Positions 1 through 5,254 of a stretch of 12,585 nucleotides of DNA are shown here, piece by piece. Origin of the DNA: CBDCWT01 sp965223305 (GTDB taxonomy: Bacteria; Planctomycetota; Planctomycetia; Pirellulales; Pirellulaceae); the NCBI GenBank assembly GCA_965223305.1, contig CBDCWT010000005.1:1-12585 (forward strand), given 5' to 3'. The notes under the pieces were generated by a model. The model did no database searches, was not told where the DNA came from, and saw only the letters and a program-made list of their open reading frames with translations. Numbering within the stretch: position 1 is the stretch's first letter; each line of letters begins with the position of its first letter. A program made the translations under genes and the position numbers.

Positions 1-1
1 T

Positions 2-817
2 GTTGACGACAAGAGACTCTTGGTGCTGGAAAACGAGTTCGCACAGACGCTGCAAGTTATGCGAAGAGACGGAAACAACTTGTCCGCGACGATTCGCTCG
101 GCGTGGGACGGGGGCGTTCTTCGGACGATGACCAAGAACTCCCGAAATTCCGCAACTGGGGCGCACATCTCGATTGTCGGGCACATCACAAAGGAAGAAC
201 TAGGCAGATGTCTGTCGGACGTTGAACTGTTCAATGGCTTCGCAAATCGATTCTTATGGATCTGTGTCAAACGCGGCCCACTTAAGCCGTTCGGAGGCGG
301 CGCGGTCGATCTGTCGAGTGAGCGTGAGCAACTCACAGATGCCGTTCTCTTCGCTCAGAGCTTGGGCCAAATCAATTGGGATGAAAGAGCCAAGGTGGCA
401 TGGGCCAGGCTTTACTGCGATCTTGCCAGCGGCAACCCTGGATTGCTTGGATCGGTTACGAGTCGAGCCGAGCCTCAGATTCTGCGACTCAGCTTGATTT
501 ATGCTCTTCTCGATAAGGCGAGCGCGATTCGTCTGGAACACCTCGACGCAGCATACGCCCTATGGAGGTATGCTGAGGATTCAGCTCGGCACATCTTTGG
601 CTCCTCGACCGGTGACACGTTGACCGACAAAGTGCTGTCAATAATTCGAGCGATGGGGCCGATCACCAAGAAGGAGATTCATGATGCGTTGAATCGGCAT
701 GTCAAAGCAGTGGATCTGGGACGCAGATTGGATGATCTCAAGATCAAGGGATTGATCAAGTGCGAGATGATTCAGACCGGCGGACGGCCGGCAGAACTGT
801 GGTCAATTGTCGAGTAG
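2..817 (+). CDS. DUF3987-type replication ATPase/helicase, C-terminal part (5' end outside window)
   Basis: The reading frame is open from the first complete codon (base 2) to TAG at 815-817, giving the last 271 residues of a longer protein. The segment beginning VDDKRLLVLENEF, followed by MRRDGNNLSATIRSAWDGG, is the characteristic DUF3987 signature of phage and plasmid primase-helicase-like ATPases. Further on, a GHIT...EL stretch precedes NGFANRFLW, which fits the sensor/arginine-finger area of the RecA-like fold. The last 60 or so residues look like a winged helix (ITKKEIHDALNRHV...LDDLKIKGLIK) ending in GGRPAELW. The Walker A part would lie upstream of the window. A hairpin terminator follows directly. 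The likely role is replication initiation or helicase work for an integrated element. Family assignment is fairly sure; substrate and exact activity are inferred. Confidence 0.8.
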   Translation, partial: VDDKRLLVLENEFAQTLQVMRRDGNNLSATIRSAWDGGVLRTMTKNSRNSATGAHISIVGHITKEELGRCLSDVELFNGFANRFLWICVKRGPLKPFGGGAVDLSSEREQLTDAVLFAQSLGQINWDERAKVAWARLYCDLASGNPGLLGSVTSRAEPQILRLSLIYALLDKASAIRLEHLDAAYALWRYAEDSARHIFGSSTGDTLTDKVLSIIRAMGPITKKEIHDALNRHVKAVDLGRRLDDLKIKGLIKCEMIQTGGRPAELWSIVE

Positions 818-827
818 CGAAAACTGC

Positions 828-868
828 GCTCAGATCGGGCCGGAGCCTCGCAGCGGTCCGATCTGAGC
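828..868 (+). terminator. Hairpin terminator after the DUF3987 gene
   Basis: Perfect 11-bp arms GCTCAGATCGG (828-838) and CCGATCTGAGC (858-868) extend inward by four more pairs, one of them G-T, leaving an 11-nt loop. The stem begins 11 bases after the stop codon and is followed by a modest pyrimidine tract (cctttctt). It could end transcription of the replication gene. The T-run is weak, so Rho-independent efficiency is uncertain. Confidence 0.65.
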
Positions 869-873
869 CTTTC

Positions 874-915
874 TTCGCTTAGTTCGCCAGTCTGTTTTGT
901 TTTTCGCTTAGTTCG
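874..915 (+). repeat. 13-bp direct repeat pair
   Basis: TTCGCTTAGTTCG occurs at 874-886 and again at 903-915, 29 bp apart, with a T-rich spacer between. The pair lies just after the terminator hairpin in the gene-free stretch. It could be a protein binding site or a remnant duplication; nothing in the sequence decides. Confidence 0.5.
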
Positions 916-1005
916 TTCATTCGCGGCAGCGAACACTCGACGACAACGATCCTTCTTCATCTGTCTAAGCAAAACACACATACTTCTCTTACTTCACAAT
1001 TTGTC

Positions 1006-1027
1006 AGATCGCATTTCCCTGCGATCT
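1006..1027. repeat. Short hairpin, 8-bp perfect arms
   Basis: AGATCGCA (1006-1013) and TGCGATCT (1020-1027) flank a 6-nt loop. No T-run follows on either strand, so an operator or RNA structure is as likely as a terminator. The core AGATCG also occurs in the arm of the 828-868 hairpin. Confidence 0.5.
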
Positions 1028-1272
1028 AACGAAGAAACCGTTGATTCGCTTGTGCGCCCCTCGCTGCCGTCTGAGTGGATGAATCGCTATCCATGCGTCC
1101 CCGTGTTTGGCCGTCGAACGTGCGTCGGACGGGGCCGCAGGAGCCGATGGTGGGTATACTGCGTCCGCTTATGTCGGGCGAGGCCCCGATGACGCGGTGC
1201 GAACAAGGCAAGAAGAGTGACGGAGTCAGGTCTCACGATTCACTTGCTCGGCCATCAGCAAATGGTAGAGTT

Positions 1273-1342
1273 GATTGTCAACTGACAATTATGGCTTCTG
1301 GCTCCTCGCGTCGTGAGTCGCAAAACGATTGTCAACTGACAA
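1273..1342. promoter_or_regulatory. Two identical palindromic operator-like sites upstream of the HTH gene
   Basis: The 16-mer GATTGTCAACTGACAA is repeated exactly at 1273-1288 and 1327-1342. Each contains an inverted repeat TTGTCA-AC-TGACAA; the first copy gains an extra A-T pair on each side. The centres are 54 bp apart, close to five helical turns, which would put two bound dimers on the same face of the DNA. The sites end about 40 bp before the start of the small HTH gene. The simplest reading is an autoregulatory operator pair controlling the HTH-integrase unit. The repeats are seen directly; the binding protein is inferred. Confidence 0.7.
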
Positions 1343-1383
1343 ATGTTGGTTTAAGCGGTACTCGGAAGCTAAGAGGTCCGAAC

Positions 1384-1593
1384 GTGCGACGACTTACGGT
1401 TAGCGAACAGCTACGGCGAGAGATCGTGGCAGCGGAGAACGCAAAAGGTAGCCTGAAAGCGGTTGCGGAGGAATCCGAGGTCGATATCAGCCAGCTGTCG
1501 CGATTCGTGAGGGGAGAGAGGGAGATTCGTGACGAGACGTTCAGCCGGCTCTGCAAGTACTTAAAGCTTGAATTGCGGAAGCTAGGTTCATGA
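1384..1593 (+). CDS. Small helix-turn-helix regulator upstream of integrase
   Basis: This is a 69-residue protein starting at GTG 1384, chosen because an AAGAGG Shine-Dalgarno sequence lies about 7 bases upstream. A longer frame beginning at 1075 would read through both operator palindromes and has low-complexity content, so I reject it. Residues 4-18 (LTVSEQLRREIVAAE) form a first helix. The HTH spans about residues 24-43, with AVAEESEVDISQLSRFVRGE as the two helices and turn. This LSRFVRGER pattern is typical of short Cro/C1-like HTH proteins in planctomycete genomes. The gene ends 31 bp before the integrase start, so the two are probably co-transcribed. The likely job is to regulate integrase by binding the twin palindromes upstream. 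HTH call is confident; target is inferred. Confidence 0.72.
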   Translation: MRRLTVSEQLRREIVAAENAKGSLKAVAEESEVDISQLSRFVRGEREIRDETFSRLCKYLKLELRKLGS

Positions 1594-1624
1594 CTCACGA
1601 CTCAACACCTTGGAGATAAGCGCC

Positions 1625-3283
1625 ATGGCATGCATTTTCAAACCAACCTACTCGATCTTGATTCCGGCTGATTCTGAGATCATTCAGCGGAAGGGGAAGC
1701 GTTACGCCCGATTTAAAGGCAAAGACGGTCGTAAGGTTGTTGCTGCAATCGTCGAGAACAAGAAAGACAAGAATGACCCGCGAGAACGGTGCCTCGTGAA
1801 GTCGGAGTGTTGGTACTACAAGTTTCGTTCAACCGATGGGATCGTCAAGCGAAAGGGCTTCAAAGACAAGGAAGCAACGCGGCAGCTCGCAGCTCGTGAA
1901 GAGAAGGAAGCGGCTTTTGAAGCGGGAGCCGGAGTCGTTGATCCGTTCAAGCAGCATCGCAAGCGAACGCTCAGCGAGCACCTGAGCGACTACGAACGCT
2001 GCCTGCAAGACAAGGGCCGAGACGCCAACTACGTCCAGACGACGGTTCAACGCGTTCGAGATGTTATCGCTGGCTGCCGATTTGTCCTGATCTCCGATGT
2101 CTCACCATCCAAGGTGCAGGCCTTTCTCGCGGACTTGAGGCGGTCCGGCCGAAGCACGGCCTCCAGCAATCACTATCTGACGGCCGTGAAGATGTTCATC
2201 AACTGGATGGTGAAGGATCGAAGAACGGCTGACAACCCAATCGCCGGCATGTCGAGGCAGAACACAGACTCGGATCGACGCCGAGTCCGCCGACCTTTGG
2301 ACTGGGAGGAGTTCGACCGGCTGCTGCAGGCTGCTGCTGGGGGACCGGAGATTCAAGGGGTATCGGGGACTGATCGTGTGATCCTCTACGTCGTGGCCTG
2401 TTACACCGGGTATCGACGAAACGAGATTGGATCCGTCACGCGGAGGTCGTTTGACTTCGAGTCGTCACCTCCAACACTGACTGTCGCGGCCGGTTACTCG
2501 AAACGAAGACGCCGTGACGTGATTCCGCTCCGCCAGGACTTCGCAGAGCTGATACGGGAATGGCTGGGCAACTCACCCAGCAAAGACGACGACGCTCCGT
2601 TGTTCCAAGTCACCAAGAAGCGGACTGCCGATATGGTGCGGACTGACCTCGCGGCGGCTCGCGAGAGTTGGATCAAGGATGCACCCAACGCCACGGAGCG
2701 AAAGAACCGGGAAGAGTCATGCTTACTTTGCTACGTCGACGCCGATGGCCGATATGCTGATTTCCACGCCTTGCGAAAGACATTCATCACGAACCTCTCG
2801 CGGGCGGGCGTATCGCCGAAACTCGCCCAGACGCTTGCACGCCACAGCGACATCAACTTGACCATGAATACCTACACGACGCTGGAGATTCACGACCAGT
2901 CGGCGGCGGTCGAAGGCCTGCCAGCGATCCCAGAGATTGCACGCAAGCAGCCTGCCGCGCAGCTGAAGGCGACCGGAACCGACGACACCACCGGTGGCGG
3001 CTCGAAAGCGCTTGTACCTGCGCTTGTACCAACTCCCGACTTTCCGTGTCCGCGTGCGTCATCGCGTGGCAACGAGCCTGCTGACAGGCTCCACGGCCAA
3101 GAAACGCAGAAGCCTCTGAAAGACGACGACTTAGGCATCGTTCGTCATCCAGAGGCATCGCGTGTCAAAGTACCAGAGGAGGGACTCGAACCCTCACGGG
3201 CGTTAAGCCCACTGGATTTTGAATTCTCTCGAACGTTTTGGCTAGCATCCGACTACCGTTTGACTACTGAATTTGTAGGATGA
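1625..3283 (+). CDS. int: Tyrosine recombinase (integrase) reading through its own att site
   Basis: This is a 552-residue integrase. ATG 1625 is chosen over TTG 1610 because GGAG (1612-1615) sits 9 bases before it. A basic N-terminal segment is followed by a SAM-like core-binding domain (about residues 115-205) and the catalytic domain (about 225-425). All catalytic residues are visible: R264 in TGYRRNEI, the hairpin lysine in AGYSKRRRRD, H381-A-L-R384, H407 in ARHSDINLTM and nucleophile Y417 in NTYTTL. About 135 residues follow the tyrosine, longer than usual. They include a proline/alanine linker with ALVPALVP and then PEEGLEPSRALSPLDFE, which is the antisense reading of tRNA-Leu DNA. The last 20 or so codons lie beyond the tRNA identity. 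The protein should catalyse site-specific insertion and excision at a tRNA-Leu gene. The HTH gene is immediately upstream. Confidence 0.95.
   Translation: MACIFKPTYSILIPADSEIIQRKGKRYARFKGKDGRKVVAAIVENKKDKNDPRERCLVKSECWYYKFRSTDGIVKRKGFKDKEATRQLAAREEKEAAFEAGAGVVDPFKQHRKRTLSEHLSDYERCLQDKGRDANYVQTTVQRVRDVIAGCRFVLISDVSPSKVQAFLADLRRSGRSTASSNHYLTAVKMFINWMVKDRRTADNPIAGMSRQNTDSDRRRVRRPLDWEEFDRLLQAAAGGPEIQGVSGTDRVILYVVACYTGYRRNEIGSVTRRSFDFESSPPTLTVAAGYSKRRRRDVIPLRQDFAELIREWLGNSPSKDDDAPLFQVTKKRTADMVRTDLAAARESWIKDAPNATERKNREESCLLCYVDADGRYADFHALRKTFITNLSRAGVSPKLAQTLARHSDINLTMNTYTTLEIHDQSAAVEGLPAIPEIARKQPAAQLKATGTDDTTGGGSKALVPALVPTPDFPCPRASSRGNEPADRLHGQETQKPLKDDDLGIVRHPEASRVKVPEEGLEPSRALSPLDFEFSRTFWLASDYRLTTEFVG
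3008..3030 (+). repeat. Tandem 11-bp repeat in the integrase C-terminal linker
   Basis: GCGCTTGTACC occurs at 3008-3018 and 3020-3030 with a 12-bp period, encoding ALVPALVP. It lies about 140 bp from the tRNA-derived core. It could be a pair of integrase arm-type binding sites, or just a duplicated codon block in a disordered linker. Confidence 0.5.
3171..3224 (-). other. att site: 3' half of a tRNA-Leu(CAA) gene
   Basis: Read on the minus strand, this 54-bp segment runs from the anticodon loop TTCAAAA (anticodon CAA at 3221-3219) through the 3' anticodon stem TCCAG. It continues with a class II variable arm (GGGC/GCCC stem), a T arm with stem GAGGG/CCCTC and loop TTCGAGT, the 3' acceptor strand CTCTGGT and discriminator A at 3171. 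No CCA is encoded. The 5' side of the anticodon stem should read CTGGA but reads GAGAA, and no D arm or 5' acceptor follows, so identity stops at about 3224. A tRNA 3' half adjoining an integrase gene is the standard attachment-site arrangement. Here it is either attP of a free element or the displaced or tandem-junction copy. Confidence 0.85.
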
Positions 3284-3328
3284 AGCAAATGGCAGTCGGC
3301 CCTTCAATGGCTGTTTGAGAGCGAAAAC

Positions 3329-3355
3329 TGGGTACACATTTCGAAAGTGTACCCA
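3329..3355. promoter_or_regulatory. 27-bp dyad beside the att site
   Basis: Arms TGGGTACAC (3329-3337) and GTGTACCCA (3347-3355) are perfect complements around a 9-nt centre ATTTCGAAA that is itself nearly symmetric. It starts 46 bp after the integrase stop and about 105 bp from the att core. It may be a terminator for the integrase transcript, an operator, or an excisionase/integrase accessory site. T-runs are weak on the + side and slightly better on the - side (GTTTTCG). Confidence 0.6.
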
Positions 3356-3455
3356 CTTTGCCGGGAGCGGGAGTAGCTACCCGCGTTGGCTGATCGGTCG
3401 CTGTTTCGCTTGTCGCAGCGACCGGTTGACCACCTGGCGGAAAGACAAGTGCGAG

Positions 3456-4109
3456 ATGGAAAGAGCAGCAGGTCAAGCATTCGCTGAAGAGTCTCTTCGT
3501 CGTGGCGACTTTCGAGCGCTTGTCACGGCAAAGGAACGGCTGCGGCACTTCGCCTGGGCCGGCAAACTCACTGCAGCCATCGAGAAGATTGTCCGAAAGC
3601 TTGCCGAACGGCCCTTGTTAAAGCTCCAGCGTCAACACGATGCAGAAATGCACGATTTGCTCGACGAGTTTCGAGAGGCCTTTCAGGAAGCCACAGCAGC
3701 GACTGATGCAAAGTTGGCGGACAGAGATTTCCAGCCACCAGGCAACGATATCGACGCCTGGATGCGTTTAGCCAGAGTGGTCGAAAGAGACCCCAAAGGC
3801 CTGTCGCTCGGCGACATCTATGAGTGGGCGATTGCGTGGTCAGAACGCAAAGATATCGAGGCTGAGAAGATAGCGAAGGCTCAGCGCGCGAACAGCGCGA
3901 ACATTCCGAAACTTTTTCCGCGAGGCGAGCCCGCAAATCCACAGGTGCGAGAGCTCGCCATCAGGCTACAGAATCAGCTTGGTCCTGGAAGGACGATGAT
4001 TGGAATTGCTCGTGAATTGACGGATGAATCCCCGGGCGACGATAGTCAGGCCAAGAGCCTGCTCTCGGAGTTACGGCGCCAACGTAAACGCGGCAACATC
4101 GTGCTATAA
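3456..4109 (+). CDS. Uncharacterised protein with winged-helix-like C-terminus
   Basis: This is a 217-residue protein. ATG 3456 is preferred: the frame extends back to TTG 3315, but that part crosses the 27-bp dyad and encodes an atypical cysteine-rich stretch. No strong ribosome site precedes 3456, so the start is uncertain. The first 100 residues are charged and helical (MERAAGQAFAEESLRRG, then LQRQHDAEMHDLLDEF). The centre has DAWMRLARVVERDPKGLSLGDIYEWAIAW. The C-terminal 50 residues alternate helix and basic turn (IGIARELTDES...SLLSELRRQRKRG), resembling a winged-helix DNA-binding tail. Two CGCGAACA half-sites lie inside the gene and a full palindrome lies 2 bp past the stop. It is the first gene on its side of the att site. 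I do not recognise the family. Confidence 0.65.
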   Translation: MERAAGQAFAEESLRRGDFRALVTAKERLRHFAWAGKLTAAIEKIVRKLAERPLLKLQRQHDAEMHDLLDEFREAFQEATAATDAKLADRDFQPPGNDIDAWMRLARVVERDPKGLSLGDIYEWAIAWSERKDIEAEKIAKAQRANSANIPKLFPRGEPANPQVRELAIRLQNQLGPGRTMIGIARELTDESPGDDSQAKSLLSELRRQRKRGNIVL

Positions 4110-4111
4110 GG

Positions 4112-4127
4112 TGTTCGCGCGCGAACA
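4112..4127. promoter_or_regulatory. Perfect 16-bp palindrome with half-sites upstream
   Basis: TGTTCGCGCGCGAACA is fully self-complementary and starts 2 bp after the stop of the 217-residue gene, 114 bp before the HTH gene at 4242. The half-site CGCGAACA recurs at 3887-3894 and 3896-3903, 9 bp apart. This is an operator candidate for the adjacent HTH protein, or a GC-rich palindrome arisen by chance. Confidence 0.5.
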
Positions 4128-4241
4128 TCCGACCCGATTCATCTCGACGAGAGGTTCCGCACTTCTAGACTCTGTTTAGGCTGCACGCATGAACTGGCCT
4201 GGACATCGATTAACGAAAGTTGGTCCCACGGAGTCTCAGAA

Positions 4242-4445
4242 ATGCTTCTCACCGAACCGGCCGCAATCCGGCCTGATTTCCTTTACCCCATCGAGTCAGC
4301 CAAGCAGATTCTCGGCTGGAAGGCGACTGCGATGAGATCGGCACGACGTGCGGGCCTTCGTGTTCGATACGTGTCCGGCCGCGGATACGTGAGGGGCCAA
4401 GACATCATCGACTACATCGAGTCGCACGGCAAAGACCAGAAGTGA
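4242..4445 (+). CDS. Excisionase-like small HTH protein
   Basis: This 67-residue protein starts at ATG 4242, with GGAG (4230-4233) 8 bases upstream. Residues about 17-55 form a MerR/excisionase-like winged HTH: YPIESAKQILGWKATAMRSARRAGL, then a short beta hairpin RVRYVSGRGYVRG, then IIDYIESHGK. The layout matches small DNA-binding proteins encoded by integrative elements that bend att DNA or act as repressors. It lies about 1 kb from the att core and is followed by a hairpin. Excisionase (recombination directionality factor) is the leading guess because an integrase is present, but a transcription regulator is equally possible by sequence alone. Confidence 0.72.
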   Translation: MLLTEPAAIRPDFLYPIESAKQILGWKATAMRSARRAGLRVRYVSGRGYVRGQDIIDYIESHGKDQK

Positions 4446-4446
4446 G

Positions 4447-4477
4447 GCAGCGCCCGGCCGTCACACCGGGACGCTGC
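4447..4477 (+). terminator. GC-rich hairpin after the excisionase-like gene
   Basis: Arms GCAGCGCCCGG (4447-4457) and CCGGG-A-CGCTGC (4466-4477) pair over 11 bp with one bulged A, leaving the 8-nt loop CCGTCACA. It starts 2 bp after the stop codon of the HTH gene. No T-run follows, so it may be a Rho-independent terminator of low strength or an RNA-stabilising stem. Confidence 0.6.
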
Positions 4478-4508
4478 ATGTATCTACACGACCAGAGGAT
4501 CAGGAGCC

Positions 4509-4724
4509 GTGTACCCAAATCGTACCCGCTATCTCGCTGTCAGTCGACCATCTGAAACTCGCCACTGCCGCCCCCATCACAGCCAGCCTGGAACGCTACG
4601 CCAGCAACTTGAGGCGATAGAGCACTATCTCGGCGACCCGAGCCATATCGTCGGCCGTAGCGGCGCATGGCAGACGGTACGGTGGCTCGCCATCTCGCAT
4701 GCGTCGTGGGGGAGCGAGCGGTGA
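4509..4724 (+). CDS. Small uncharacterised ORF coupled to the ERCC4 nuclease gene
   Basis: This is a 71-residue frame from GTG 4509 to TGA 4722-4724. The stop overlaps the GTG start of the nuclease gene as GTGA, the usual sign of translational coupling, which is the main reason to accept it. AGGAG lies only 2 bases before GTG 4509, too close, so the true start may differ. The N-terminal half is arginine/proline/histidine rich. The C-terminal half, LRQQLEAIEHYLGDPSHIVG followed by WQTVRWLAISHASW, looks like folded helical protein. No family is recognised. Confidence 0.45.
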   Translation: MYPNRTRYLAVSRPSETRHCRPHHSQPGTLRQQLEAIEHYLGDPSHIVGRSGAWQTVRWLAISHASWGSER

Positions 4725-5254
4725 GCAGCGACACACAACAACTCAACAGGTCGGTGATACCAGCCGCCCCAAAGCCCGAGCAGCTCACCGCGATCGTTGA
4801 TTCGCGGGAACAGACGCCGCTTGACTTGTCTCCACTGCAGCAGGAGTCGGGGACATTGGTGACGGGAGATTATTCGCTCGTCGGACTCGAGAACATCATC
4901 GCAATCGAACGAAAGTCACTTGGCGATCTGATCAGCTGCGTCGGGCGGGAACGCGACAGATTCGATCGCGAAGTGCAGCGGCTGCTGGCCTATCCAGTCC
5001 GAGCATTAGTCGTCGAAGCCACTTGGCCGCAGATTGAGATGGGCCAATGGCGCGGGCAAGTGAAGCCCCAAGCAGCAATCGGATCACTACTTGGATGGAT
5101 GGCACATGGACTTCCAGTGGTCATGGCCGGCGATCACAGACGAGCTGGTCAGTTTGTGAGTCGGATGTTGTACATCGCCGCACGTCGGCGTTGGCGGGAA
5201 GCTCGAACGCTCCTGGGAGAGCAAGCCATTTCGGGAGCCAACGGTGACACCTAA
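4721..5254 (+). CDS. ERCC4-fold structure-specific nuclease
   Basis: This is a 177-residue protein. GTG 4721 is chosen over ATG 4667 because GGGGGAG sits 6 bases upstream and the start overlaps the previous stop. The XPF/Mus81-type nuclease fold is clear: VDSREQTP (D27), TGDYSL (D50), then IERKSLGDL (E63, R64, K65), followed by RERDRFDREVQRL and a beta strand RALVVEATW. A helical tail (AIGSLLGWMAHGLPVVMAG...AARRRW) completes the domain. There is no helix-hairpin-helix or helicase domain, so it is the stand-alone phage/plasmid form. The family cleaves branched or flapped DNA. Its gene overlaps the primase-helicase gene by 11 bp, so a role in processing replication or recombination intermediates of this element is likely. 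Confidence 0.88.
   Translation: MSSDTQQLNRSVIPAAPKPEQLTAIVDSREQTPLDLSPLQQESGTLVTGDYSLVGLENIIAIERKSLGDLISCVGRERDRFDREVQRLLAYPVRALVVEATWPQIEMGQWRGQVKPQAAIGSLLGWMAHGLPVVMAGDHRRAGQFVSRMLYIAARRRWREARTLLGEQAISGANGDT

Larger units (their letters stand above)
818..1383. other. 565-bp stretch without a convincing gene
   Basis: Open frames here read through hairpins and palindromes and have no supported start. The stretch holds the terminator hairpin (828-868), the 13-bp repeat pair (874-915), a second hairpin with arms AGATCGCA/TGCGATCT (1006-1013 and 1020-1027), an isolated TATACT box (1155-1160) without a matching -35 element, and the twin operators (1273-1342). It most likely acts as the control region of the HTH-integrase pair downstream. 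Confidence 0.6.

Noticed and set aside
772..981. 69-residue minus-strand frame after the DUF3987 gene
   Set aside because: It reads through the terminator hairpin and ends inside the neighbouring gene; no ribosome site or domain.
1075..1383. N-terminal extension of the HTH protein to 172 residues
   Set aside because: The extension reads through both operator palindromes, has no ribosome site and shows no fold; GTG 1384 has a good one.
3171..3300. Intact tRNA-Leu gene
   Set aside because: The 5' half is missing: the anticodon stem partner reads GAGAA instead of CTGGA, and no D arm or 5' acceptor follows.
3315..3455. Longer start for the 217-residue gene at TTG 3315
   Set aside because: It would put the 27-bp dyad into coding sequence and adds an atypical stretch; still possible because the 3456 ribosome site is weak.
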